Positions 25,558 to 32,625 of a stretch of DNA of 33,316 nucleotides are shown here, piece by piece; positions within the stretch are counted from its first letter, which is position 1, and each line of letters starts with the position of its first letter. The notes beneath the pieces were generated by a model, which was not told the DNA's origin, made no database searches, and was given only the letters and a program-made list of their open reading frames with translations. Source of the DNA: Ignavibacteriota bacterium (lineage in GTDB: Bacteria > Bacteroidota > Ignavibacteria > UBA10030 > UBA6906); NCBI GenBank assembly GCA_003158475.1, contig PMJR01000131.1:1-33316 (forward strand). The letters run 5' to 3'. The position numbers and the translations under genes are program-made.

Positions 25558-25855
25558 GGTTCGGTCGACAGCCATAACCGGTTACGCTGAAAGGAGAAAG
25601 AGTCCAGGTCGCGAATTTTATCGCGCACAGATGGGTGCCACAGGGCGGCATGCCCCGTGGGAAGAAACATGGTAACCCAATTTATTTCAAGAAGTTAGGG
25701 GAAAGGAACAGAAGGTGGCTTCCGGAAGATATGTGGCAGGTGGTCGCTATGGCCAGATCCGTTCCCGGGGAGCCCGGTACTATCAGCCGGGCGCCCCAAG
25801 GAAGGAAAAGAGTTCGACATTCAGACTGTCTCACCCCCGAGGGGGCACCGGGTCA
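25558..25855. other. Intergenic region with hairpins only
   Basis: No gene is supported in this stretch; the open frames on the plus strand lack ribosome sites and family features. It contains an imperfect hairpin at 25638-25660 (CCACAGGGC/GCCCCGTGG, one mismatch) and the stronger one at 25767-25797. Confidence 0.5.
25767..25797 (-). terminator. Imperfect 11-bp hairpin 3' of the tail-anchored protein gene
   Basis: GGGG-A-GCCCGG (25767-25777) pairs with CCGGGC-G-CCCC (25787-25797) with a single A-G mismatch and a nine-base loop. It lies 58 bases past the stop at 25856. On the minus strand its loop begins CTGAT after GGG/CCGG bases, as in the hairpin at 984-1008. No T-run. Confidence 0.4.
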
Positions 25856-26290
25856 TTACACAAGAAGCACGACCAGGAGAATGATCAAGATAAGAGTGAC
25901 AAGACTTATCGTTATTACCTCGTCGGCCTGTTCGATATCCTGCACGACATAGCTGGAGAAGGCATTGAGTTGTTGATCTGATACTCGCACGTAGCCATTG
26001 CGGCCGGCAAGCTCGTCCTTTTTCTCCCGGAGCGTCGCCCTGAAGCGAGCAATGCCAAGGGAATCGTTTTTCGAAATGAACGGCAAGGTTTGAGCAATGT
26101 CCAAGGCTGTGAACATTGTGTTAAATGACTCGTCGAGGATCTGCCGCTTCTCGACAGGATCCGTGGTTGCTTTCGCCCTGGTCGCGGCATCGCTGAAGTA
26201 TTTCTGAATCTCCCCTTTTCCCCCCGCAAACGCGGGCAGGGCCAGAACGGACATTATGACGATAGATCCAAGAGCTTTCCGTGCTTTCAT
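25856..26290 (-). CDS. Small exported protein with C-terminal membrane anchor, function unknown
   Basis: From the ATG at 26290 (AGGTG five bases upstream) the protein has 144 residues: signal peptide (1-21, ALPAFA), a charged helical periplasmic part (GEIQKYFSDAATRAKATTDPVEKRQILDESFNTMFTALD, FRATLREKKDELAG) and a very hydrophobic C-terminal helix (about 124-144, rich in I/L/V) with no charged residues after it. It would be anchored in the inner membrane by its C-terminus with the helical part in the periplasm. No family recognised. It begins 47 bases after the YYY lipoprotein gene and may share its transcript. A longer frame to 26362 is less likely because it puts residues ahead of the signal. 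Confidence 0.75.
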   Translation of the reverse strand: MKARKALGSIVIMSVLALPAFAGGKGEIQKYFSDAATRAKATTDPVEKRQILDESFNTMFTALDIAQTLPFISKNDSLGIARFRATLREKKDELAGRNGYVRVSDQQLNAFSSYVVQDIEQADEVITISLVTLILIILLVVLLV

Positions 26291-26337
26291 GGTTACACCT
26301 TTCACTAAGTTGACACGAAAATGGAAGCCACAACGGC

Positions 26338-26814
26338 TCAGCGATTGTGCTCTTTTGCCCAATTCTCGTGCTGGGGATGGTCTTTGTTCTCAAAGTATTT
26401 CGGGTCCTTGCTATCGCGAATCACCGGCTGATCCTTGGTACCCTTGAACGATCCATACTTCGCCTGGTGGCTGGTGTTGTTTAGATACGGCTTGTCTTCG
26501 TTGACCACGGCTTTATAGGAATGGTATGGATCGTAGTTACTGTAGCTGGCGGGCAACGAGGCGCCATGTTTCCAATTTGATCCATCCCGGTAGATATACT
26601 GATGTTCGGAGACCGAGTAGTATGAGTCCACGTCGGGGATGTAATAGTACTCGGCGCGATCATACCCTGTCGGTCCCCACCCGGGCTGATCACCGATATT
26701 GACGCCAACGCTCCCATCCATGGTTCCCGTACCCAGGCAGCCCGCGGATAAAGCTGCCATGCCGGCGAATACCACGGCAGAAACCACAAAGAGGCTGAAC
26801 TTAGATTTATTCAT
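26338..26814 (-). CDS. Envelope lipoprotein with Tyr-rich repeat region
   Basis: From the ATG at 26814 (AAAGGA about ten bases upstream) the protein has 158 residues. A signal ends in the lipobox LSAGC, so it is a lipoprotein. The centre has 'EYYYIPDVDSYYSVSEHQYIYRDGSNWKHGASLP' in outline, followed by YDPYHSYKAVVNEDKPY: the same 'YYYxPDxxxYYxxxxxxxxYxxxxxWxxxxxLP....Y...YKVV' pattern seen in uncharacterised Bacteroidota envelope proteins. The C-terminus is His/Lys/Asp-rich and polar. Function unknown; repeated Tyr-Tyr-Tyr and Trp suggest a compact beta-structure. In-frame ATGs at 26832 and an upstream start at 26865 precede the signal peptide and are less likely. Confidence 0.75.
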   Translation of the reverse strand: MNKSKFSLFVVSAVVFAGMAALSAGCLGTGTMDGSVGVNIGDQPGWGPTGYDRAEYYYIPDVDSYYSVSEHQYIYRDGSNWKHGASLPASYSNYDPYHSYKAVVNEDKPYLNNTSHQAKYGSFKGTKDQPVIRDSKDPKYFENKDHPQHENWAKEHNR

Positions 26815-26905
26815 GATTGATCGTCCTTTCATGACGATGGATGAATCCGTTTCGTTTCGCGACACTTTAAACTCTTTGAGATGGGGTACGCCCTTCCCGT
26901 GAGAT

Positions 26906-26943
26906 GAATCATCGCTGCATGATGACTAGCTTAACGATGATTC
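26906..26943. repeat. 9-bp perfect inverted repeat, operator-like
   Basis: GAATCATCG (26906-26914) and CGATGATTC (26935-26943) are perfect inverted copies 20 bases apart, centred about 110 bases upstream of the lipoprotein start at 26814. Arm-centre spacing is about 29 bases. It could be a regulator site or a weak hairpin; no T-run. Confidence 0.35.
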
Positions 26944-27050
26944 CGCCGATCGGGAATAGCCCAGAAGGATGAAAGGGGGGTTAACTCCTTACACGGAAGA
27001 AACAGATCAGGCGGGGGAAAGTGAATCGGTGGAAGTGCTGCAGATGAAAG

Positions 27051-27077
27051 CCCCTTCTTCGTATCCACAAAGAGGGG
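27051..27077 (-). terminator. Weak terminator-like hairpin after the ABC remnant
   Basis: CCCCTTCTT (27051-27059) pairs with AAAGAGGGG (27069-27077), with one mismatch and one G-U pair; on the minus strand CTTTC follows. It sits 54 bases past the stop of the ABC ATPase remnant and may be that gene's old terminator. Confidence 0.3.
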
Positions 27078-27130
27078 ACCTTTTGCACCGGGGACGTTCC
27101 GCTATGGAAATGGCGTATGTGCAGGATACA

Positions 27131-27382
27131 TCAATTCGATGCAGTGACGCCTTTTTCCTGGGAAAGGGCCATCATCTTGTCCTCGATACCGTACACGTAC
27201 TGCACGAACCGGGGATCTCTCTTCACCTGGCGTGTTTTGTCAAAGGGGAGATCGATCGCAATGTGATGGACAATTCTGCCCGGATTTGCCTGCATGACAT
27301 AGATGTCCGTCCCCAAGTACACTGCTTCAGGAATATCATGCGTTACGAAAACGATGGTTGTCGCGGTAGTGATGTGCCACAG
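27131..27382 (-). pseudogene. C-terminal remnant of an ABC importer ATPase (NrtD/SsuB/TauB type)
   Basis: The minus-strand frame that ends at 27131 encodes LWHITTATTIVFVTHDIPEA, then VYLGTDIYVMQANPGRIV and KRDPRFVQYVYGIEDKM to a stop. This is the H-loop (VTHD) and C-terminal part of nitrate/sulfonate/taurine-type ATPases. Walker A, signature and Walker B are missing, and upstream of about 27382 the frame changes to unrelated residues, so roughly the first two thirds of the gene are gone. No start or ribosome site is present. The reading frame of the remnant is intact, which suggests recent decay. No matching permease or binding protein is in the window. Confidence 0.75.
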
Positions 27383-27414
27383 CCTGAAGGTCCAAGCAAA
27401 CAGATGAACTGGCC

Positions 27415-27636
27415 CTAACGGAGCTGCAACAATCGTTTTGTCTGCACGAAATCGCCTGTCTGCAATCGGCAGAAGTGCACGCCGCTCGCAAGATTGGTTG
27501 CGTCGAAGCGAACCTCATGGTTGCCCGCTTCCTGCTCTCCCTGAACGAGCGTGGCGACTTGCTGGCCGAGTGTATTGAAGAGAGTCAATACAGTTGGCGA
27601 AGTGACCCGCCGGAACGCTTGTCTGTATTTGTTGCT
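27415..27636 (-). pseudogene. C-terminal remnant of a T9SS-secreted protein
   Basis: The minus-strand frame ending in TAG at 27415 reads [38 protein letters not shown] and VHFCRLQTGDFVQTKRLLQL: the second half of a T9SS type A sorting domain. The NYPNPFNP strand and all of the cargo protein are missing; the frame is closed by a stop at 27637-27639. It shares 76 of 79 bases with the sorting-domain coding part of the haloperoxidase gene 1.8 kb away. The usual YFYRL is HFCRL here, a sign of decay. It lies about 30 bases from the ABC ATPase remnant, on the same strand. Confidence 0.8.
27501..27579. repeat. 79-base repeat shared with 29312-29390
   Basis: Comparing base by base, 27501-27579 and 29312-29390 differ at only three positions, in the same orientation. 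Both encode the '[26 protein letters not shown]' part of a T9SS sorting domain (minus strand). Identity drops sharply outside this core. Confidence 0.85.
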
Positions 27637-27741
27637 TCACAAAAACAGTTGTCACCTCATGTACTCCCGTGTATTCTCATATCGCCATATTCTGCCAAGG
27701 GTGTCTGATTTGCGGCCGCCGTAACGAAAGTGTCTCAATCA

Positions 27742-27791
27742 GGCTGGGTATGGGGCCACTTTGCAGCAATATAGTGGCCCCAATACCAGCC
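27742..27791 (-). terminator. Long hairpin just 3' of the ScyD/ScyE-like gene
   Basis: GGCTGG...GGGGCCACT (27742-27760) pairs with AGTGGCCCC...CCAGCC (27773-27791): a 9-bp and a 6-bp block separated by a small internal loop, with a 12-base apical loop. It starts 10 bases after the stop codon at 27802, a typical terminator position, but the bases after it on the minus strand (TGATTGAGAC) hold no T-run. Confidence 0.5.
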
Positions 27792-27801
27792 CGAGGAGGC
27801 A

Positions 27802-28986
27802 CTAATCGTCATCCCTCCTCACGAAATAATCTCTCCGATTATCTACAGCAATCCGCAGAATCTCACCAAATCCAGGGATGGGCGGTCCGAACCCCTTGTT
27901 CGAGACGTAGAGATCGCCGTCCGGACCCATGGTCATCGCCGTGGGAAGGAACAATCCCGTCGCGATCGTATCCCGTTTGCTCCCCTGATTCAGACGCAAT
28001 ACGGTGCCGGTTCCGGGAGTGGGAAATGGATTGCCGGTCGTGTTCTCAAGGACGTACAGTCTCCCTTCCCGATCGAAGGCAAGTCCGAGAATCGTTGTAA
28101 ATCCCGTCGCCCACACGTCGACCTGTCCACTGCGGGAAATCCGGTAGACGCTCGAGCTCCCTTCTACGATCGGGAATGTCCGAAGGTTGCCCACATAGAA
28201 ATACCCGTCGCGGTAGACACATGCTGTCGGGACAATGTGCCCCTGGCTCGCCGAAATGTCGCTGACACGCGAGACCCTGTGGTTCTCGGGATTGATCTTG
28301 TCAAGCTCGCCGTGATTGGGCTCGACGGCAAAGAGATCATCGCCCACGTGAACCATACTGTACCAGGTCCCATCAGGCTCAAAATCCAACGGGTTCGGAT
28401 GAAGCACCGGATGTGTCATCTGGAAATGACTCAGGTCGGCAACTATGGACCATTTTCCGCCATGAGACACACGAAGGACGGCATTCGGTATACCTGGCAC
28501 ACCATGAGAACAGCCGGCGCCCGCAAGGATTGCATACAGAGTGTTTCCGATGAATTCCACATCGGCCACCCCGCTCACAAGGCTACCGCTGCCGGGATTG
28601 GTTTGACTTGAAGGAAGATTCTCCGCGACGGTTGATCGCTGACCGGAGCGATTGACTCTTGAGATGCGGCCGGTCATTCCGCCCAGATAAGGTCCGACAT
28701 CAGGAACGGTATCACATTGTCCTACGGTCGAATTTGTCCCGCCCAGCCCCCCTTCCGCAACATACAGGTATCCATCAGGGCCGAATTTGAGACCGCGCGG
28801 GTTGTCGAATCCGGTTGCAAAGACCGTGACAGCGGCGGATTTCTTCATCCCTTCAATGGCGGCCGCAGGCAAAGGGACGGTTGCGCCCTTTGTATCCAGG
28901 GGCGCCGTTGGCTCCTTTTGACACGATATGAAGAAGAGAGCCGACAGAATTGCTGCCGTTACAGAGAAAACATAGAAGCGTTTCAT
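27802..28986 (-). CDS. ScyD/ScyE-like beta-propeller lipoprotein
   Basis: The 394-residue protein begins with a signal peptide ending in a lipobox (FISC, Cys22). The rest (about 52-394) is a beta-propeller with repeated 'LKFGPDGYLYVAEGG', 'ADVEFIGNTLYAILAGAGCSHG', 'GLAFDREGRLYVLEN' and 'TAMTMGPDGDLYVSNKGFG' units. 'ATGFDNPRGL.FGPDG.LYVAE.G.GG' is the hallmark of the ScyD/ScyE family, named after scytonemin-cluster proteins but widespread outside cyanobacteria, where its role is unknown. Expected at the inner or outer membrane facing the periplasm. AGAGAGG lies five bases before the ATG. It follows the haloperoxidase gene by 237 bases on the same strand and may be co-transcribed with it or have its own promoter. 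Confidence 0.88.
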   Translation of the reverse strand: MKRFYVFSVTAAILSALFFISCQKEPTAPLDTKGATVPLPAAAIEGMKKSAAVTVFATGFDNPRGLKFGPDGYLYVAEGGLGGTNSTVGQCDTVPDVGPYLGGMTGRISRVNRSGQRSTVAENLPSSQTNPGSGSLVSGVADVEFIGNTLYAILAGAGCSHGVPGIPNAVLRVSHGGKWSIVADLSHFQMTHPVLHPNPLDFEPDGTWYSMVHVGDDLFAVEPNHGELDKINPENHRVSRVSDISASQGHIVPTACVYRDGYFYVGNLRTFPIVEGSSSVYRISRSGQVDVWATGFTTILGLAFDREGRLYVLENTTGNPFPTPGTGTVLRLNQGSKRDTIATGLFLPTAMTMGPDGDLYVSNKGFGPPIPGFGEILRIAVDNRRDYFVRRDDD

Positions 28987-29130
28987 ATGAACCTCTCTGA
29001 GTATTGGTTGGATCGGTGGATTGAGACATTCGAACCTCTTTCATCCTTATGCAGTCTAGCATTCGACCGTTTTCAGATTCATGCCAACTGCCAGCTAAAT
29101 GGCTACAAAGTCTCGTCAGAGTCATGATGA

Positions 29131-29143
29131 GCCCCTTTGGGGC
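29131..29143 (-). terminator. Short GC hairpin 3' of the haloperoxidase gene
   Basis: GCCCC-TTT-GGGGC forms a 5-bp stem with a three-base loop about 80 bases after the stop at 29224. No T-run follows. Weak candidate; the rest of 28987-29223 shows no gene. Confidence 0.25.
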
Positions 29144-29223
29144 CATGGGGCGACAGGGCCACTTAGAGCAGAGCCTCCCCTCGCTCATCACCCGACGATT
29201 TCTGTTACAGCTTTCCTGGCTGC

Positions 29224-31749
29224 TTATCGGACCAGGACGAGTTTCTTCGCTTCCACAAAGGCTCCGGCTTGAAGGCGATAGAAGTAAACGCCTGAGGAGA
29301 GATCGCTGCCGTCGAATCGAACCTCATGATTGCCCGCTTCCTGCTCTCCCTGAACGAGCGTGGCGACTTGCTGGCCGAGTGTGTTGAAGACAGACAGTGT
29401 CACGTGTGCCCTGGTTGGCAGACCATAACGTATTGTCGTTGAGGGATTGAAGGGATTGGGATAGTTTTGCTCAAGCCGGAAACCCTCGACAACACTCTTC
29501 GACTGTCCCACAGACAAGACGAGCAGGTTGTTGTCCCATTTGTAAATGGAGTCGTTTACACCAGCGCTCCATCCAACATGAGCAGAGGCAAACGCAGCTT
29601 GACCATGTGGCAGGTTATCGACCTGCGTCCAGCTCAACCCGTCGTCGGTAGAGTATGCAGAACCCGGGAGAGTCTGCGTGCGGCCAGCGTTGAAGTCGGA
29701 GGTAATCACATATGTGCTCGTTCCAGGAACGTACGCGATATGGAATAATGATGGCGTTGCGAGAATTGAGGCTGCAGCAAGCGGCGTCCATGTTACGCCG
29801 CCATCAGTTGTCCTGGAGATTCGGTTGAACAGTCCTCCAATGGCGGGGAACGGCGTGCAACCTAAACCATTCAGACTATCCCTGAACGCAAGGAACGGTC
29901 CAAGACTTGCCGTTCCAAGCACATCGCGAGCCACCGTCCATGTCATCCCCCGATCAGTTGACCTGTATACCGAGTTGAATTCTGTTCCAAACCAGACGTT
30001 GTTGCCGGCACTTGCGATCTCCCCTGCAATGTCTCCGGAGACTGGAGCGGGAATGCTTGCGGACGGCACCCTGGTCCACTGCGATCCGCCATTTGTGGTA
30101 GTGTATATCTCCCAGTAACCGCCGTTTATACTGCCCGAACACACGCCATTGTTCGCATCGAAGAAGTATATCGCAAGAGGCTGCCCGTTAGGTAAGGGGA
30201 AGGCCGTCGGTTGCGACGTCCATGTCATACCGCCATCGGTTGTTTTGAAAACTCCACCTCCTGTTGAGATCCCGGGATTATGTAATGCGGCAAACGCTGT
30301 GTTGGCATCAAGTGCCGAGATGCTGGCGCCAAAAAGCCCGGTCGCGCCTCCAACCACCGAAGATGTCCAGGTTGTTCCACCGTTCGTTGTTCGAACGAAT
30401 TGGGCGGTCAAGGTTTTGATTCCCCAACAGACATTCTCATTCACGGCCGAAAACAGTACGTCCGGATTCCCCGATACGGGCAAGCCCGGTGCGCGCTGGA
30501 GAGCCCACGGTGATGCCCCCAGGCGTATGAAACGGCGTTGCGCCACCCATGCCGCAACATTGCGTCCGATGGCAATCCCATCCTCGCCGGAGGAACGGAA
30601 GTGCATGCCGCCGTAGACACGCGCGTTCATCGATTCCGCGGTGATCTGATTGATGTTTGTGAAAGAATGTTGCGTGCCGGTGACTGCGCTCGTGAGCGTG
30701 ACAGGGACGTTTGCAGTGCCGAAGAACTTTTCCAGAGCAGAGGCAAACGCGCCGAGTACAGAGCCGTGAGCAGCAACATATTCCGGATGAGTCGGTGTCG
30801 TTACCAGCGGCAGCCAGGAAGTGTCCTGCACAGTAAGCGGGTTGCCGTCGGTATCCGCCTCGCGGATTGCGGTGACCGGTCGCCAGTTGTTGTACAGGTA
30901 CTTGGACTCGAAGCCGGTAATCAAGGCATCGCCGATCGTGACGTAGAGCTGCGCAAAGAGCCGGGCATTGTCGGCAAGAGACATTCCGCGCGAGGTCGCA
31001 AAGAGCCTGATATTCCTTGCCATCTGGACGTTCGGGTTCTCGGTATAAAACCTCGCGATTTCTCTTTGCTGGGGAGTGGTATATGAGCTGTCGCGCGAGC
31101 CATAGCGTTTCACCTCGTTGAAGTCCCTCGTATAGACGTCGCTCGTGAATGGCGGCGGGCCCGGTGCACGGAACTGCGACGGCGAGGTAAGAGAAAACGG
31201 CCTGAGTTGCCCGAGCCACGGGTTGACCGGCTGGTACTGTGCCGCCCCGGGGGGCGTGGGTTGATATACACCCGGTCCCGGGGGGAGCCAGGTGTACGTG
31301 ACGATTGCAGTCCTCCCATCCCCTGCACGGTACGCAAGCCACCGTGTTGCAACGGTATCACCGATCGCAACACCTCGTGTCTTCGTGCTATCGTCGGGCA
31401 GGAGAGCGAGCGCCGCCGCGTAGACAGAGTCGATATACGGCTGCTGTGAAGCATAGAACGTCAGAAGCACCCGCCGTGCTGCCGCAGCAGTTGCCGCTTC
31501 TTCGGATGCCCACGGCGCGGCATTCGGCGGCGCCACCGCAAAAACCGAGTATCGACCGTCGATAGCATTGACTGCATCGTAAATAGCGATGTGCATGTTT
31601 GCCATATCGGTCATAGGGTCCCTCGCCAGAGTCGGCACCCTGAGCATGACTGTGATGGCCGTTGCATTCCAGTCGATCACCCCGTCCGCGCTGGACCGGC
31701 TGACGGACAATATCAATATCCCTACCAGGGACAAAAGCATGCGCTTCAT
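29224..31749 (-). CDS. Secreted vanadium-dependent haloperoxidase-like protein with Asp-box repeats and T9SS domain
   Basis: From the ATG at 31749 (GGAGG five bases upstream) the protein has 841 residues with a signal peptide (about 1-21). Residues 25-410 form a vanadium haloperoxidase/PAP2 domain: Lys283-x6-Arg290-Pro291, PEYVAAHGS with His328, and Arg377-x5-His383, matching the vanadate ligands and acid-base residues of the family. Residues 430-740 hold six Asp-box motifs (S/T-x-D/N-x-G-x-x-W at 454, 503, 551, 597, 647, 700), about 50 apart, forming a probable propeller. Residues 760-841 are a T9SS sorting domain. The enzyme would oxidise halide with peroxide outside the cell; phosphatase activity is the alternative for this fold. 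A start at 31761 would cover the ribosome site. The gene lies downstream of a two-component pair. Confidence 0.9.
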   Translation of the reverse strand: MKRMLLSLVGILILSVSRSSADGVIDWNATAITVMLRVPTLARDPMTDMANMHIAIYDAVNAIDGRYSVFAVAPPNAAPWASEEAATAAAARRVLLTFYASQQPYIDSVYAAALALLPDDSTKTRGVAIGDTVATRWLAYRAGDGRTAIVTYTWLPPGPGVYQPTPPGAAQYQPVNPWLGQLRPFSLTSPSQFRAPGPPPFTSDVYTRDFNEVKRYGSRDSSYTTPQQREIARFYTENPNVQMARNIRLFATSRGMSLADNARLFAQLYVTIGDALITGFESKYLYNNWRPVTAIREADTDGNPLTVQDTSWLPLVTTPTHPEYVAAHGSVLGAFASALEKFFGTANVPVTLTSAVTGTQHSFTNINQITAESMNARVYGGMHFRSSGEDGIAIGRNVAAWVAQRRFIRLGASPWALQRAPGLPVSGNPDVLFSAVNENVCWGIKTLTAQFVRTTNGGTTWTSSVVGGATGLFGASISALDANTAFAALHNPGISTGGGVFKTTDGGMTWTSQPTAFPLPNGQPLAIYFFDANNGVCSGSINGGYWEIYTTTNGGSQWTRVPSASIPAPVSGDIAGEIASAGNNVWFGTEFNSVYRSTDRGMTWTVARDVLGTASLGPFLAFRDSLNGLGCTPFPAIGGLFNRISRTTDGGVTWTPLAAASILATPSLFHIAYVPGTSTYVITSDFNAGRTQTLPGSAYSTDDGLSWTQVDNLPHGQAAFASAHVGWSAGVNDSIYKWDNNLLVLSVGQSKSVVEGFRLEQNYPNPFNPSTTIRYGLPTRAHVTLSVFNTLGQQVATLVQGEQEAGNHEVRFDGSDLSSGVYFYRLQAGAFVEAKKLVLVR

Positions 31750-31838
31750 AAACACCTCCATAGAAACAACGATTGAAATGGTGAACTGGATTCTGGGGAC
31801 TAATGTCGAGAAGGATCGGAAAAGAGACTATCGCCGGT

Positions 31839-31898
31839 TTGGAGTATTCTGCACCTGGCGAAGGGCTAAATCAGCGGGAGTCTCACCCATTTGGAGTA
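31839..31898. promoter_or_regulatory. Two TACTCCAA half-sites upstream of the haloperoxidase gene
   Basis: TTGGAGTA occurs at 31839-31846 and 31891-31898 (TACTCCAA on the minus strand), same orientation, 52 bases apart (about five helical turns), 90-149 bases upstream of the haloperoxidase ATG. The same 8-mer makes both arms of the palindrome at 32595-32610. Likely binding sites of the neighbouring NarL/LuxR-type regulator, by inference. Confidence 0.45.
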
Positions 31899-31930
31899 GA
31901 GAGATGACCTGGGAGGAAAAGGAGGGGGCG

Positions 31931-32557
31931 CTACTTGTGGAGATACTTCAGCGTGGCTTCAGTGCGTGATCTCACGTGGAGTTTCTTATAGATATTTCTG
32001 AGGTGGGTGCGGACGGTTTCGGAGCTGAGGAAGAACTTCTCTGCAATCTCCTTATCCTGAAATCCCTTGGCAACATACGAAAGAATCTCGGACTCCCGCT
32101 GCGTCAGGTTCTCTGTTTCCCGGGACGACTGCCCCATCTGCTGAAAGGCCTGCACGACTTTCCGTGCAATCCTGTCCGACATGGGAGAGCCGCCATTGTG
32201 CAAGTCGCTGATGCCATCCATCAACTCGGACGGAGGTGTCTTCTTCAGGACGTAGCCGCTCGCTCCCGCAACAATGGACTTGAACACGTTGTCATCGTCT
32301 TCATAGATTGTGAGCATCATTATCTGTAGTTCGGGGAGCAGCCTCTTCAATTCCCGTACGCACTCGATGCCTGACATCCCCGGGAGCTGGATGTCCATGA
32401 GCACGACATCCGGCTTCTGAGCCGGAAGGTACTTCAAGGCGTTCTCCGCTGTCGGGTAGGTGGCAACGCACTGAAATCCGGTCGACCCGTTGATCAAAAC
32501 GGAGAGTCCCTCACGAATCTGGTCGTTGTCTTCTACTATCGAGACCTTGATTGGCAT
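31931..32557 (-). CDS. NarL/LuxR-family response regulator
   Basis: The 208-residue protein has a receiver (1-120) with Glu9/Asp10, phospho-acceptor Asp55 (VVLMDIQLPGMSG), Thr83 (MLTIYED) and Lys104/Lys105, and a LuxR-type helix-turn-helix at about 148-205 (LTQRESEILSYVAKGFQDKEIAEKFFLSSETVRTHLRNIYKKLHV). It would be phosphorylated by the kinase encoded just upstream (stop 32626) and bind DNA as a dimer. The ATG at 32557 has no ribosome binding site, but a promoter at 32566-32594 would start transcription within a few bases of the ATG, so the mRNA may be leaderless. A palindrome next to that promoter suggests autoregulation. The haloperoxidase gene follows 181 bases downstream on the same strand. 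Confidence 0.95.
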   Translation of the reverse strand: MPIKVSIVEDNDQIREGLSVLINGSTGFQCVATYPTAENALKYLPAQKPDVVLMDIQLPGMSGIECVRELKRLLPELQIMMLTIYEDDDNVFKSIVAGASGYVLKKTPPSELMDGISDLHNGGSPMSDRIARKVVQAFQQMGQSSRETENLTQRESEILSYVAKGFQDKEIAEKFFLSSETVRTHLRNIYKKLHVRSRTEATLKYLHK

Positions 32558-32565
32558 ATATGTTC

Positions 32566-32594
32566 AGGATACCACTATCTGACAGCCAGGTCAA
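32566..32594 (-). promoter_or_regulatory. Sigma70-like promoter of the response regulator gene
   Basis: On the minus strand: TTGACC (plus 32589-32594), 17 bases, TATCCT (plus 32566-32571). Only eight bases separate the -10 from the ATG, so the predicted start is at or a few bases before the start codon, fitting a leaderless transcript and the lack of a ribosome site. Confidence 0.55.
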
Positions 32595-32610
32595 TACTCC
32601 AATTGGAGTA
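32595..32610. promoter_or_regulatory. Perfect 16-bp palindrome abutting the -35 box (operator)
   Basis: TACTCCAATTGGAGTA is its own reverse complement. It touches the -35 hexamer of the regulator promoter and is centred about 43-45 bases upstream of the predicted start, close to the usual class II activator position (-41.5). Its half-site recurs twice upstream of the haloperoxidase gene. The likely binder is the LuxR-type regulator itself. Confidence 0.6.
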
Positions 32611-32625
32611 AAAGCCACTCAGGGC

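Larger units (their letters stand above)
26815..27130. other. Intergenic region upstream of the Tyr-rich lipoprotein gene
   Basis: About 315 bases without a supported gene. It contains a 9-bp inverted repeat (26906-26943) and a hairpin (27051-27077). The long plus-strand frame that begins at 26969 runs antisense through the ABC remnant and is not credible as a gene. Confidence 0.5.

Noticed and set aside
25615-25645. Second TGGCAC on the minus strand as another sigma54 site
   Set aside because: The GC element falls one base too far (GG-N11-GC), so the spacing does not fit.
25635-25981. Overlapping plus-strand frames in the 25.6-25.9 kb intergenic region
   Set aside because: They cross the hairpins, have no ribosome site and run antisense into the tail-anchored protein gene.
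26969-27418. 149-codon plus-strand frame
   Set aside because: It runs antisense through the ABC ATPase remnant, whose protein match is convincing; the plus-strand product has no recognisable features.
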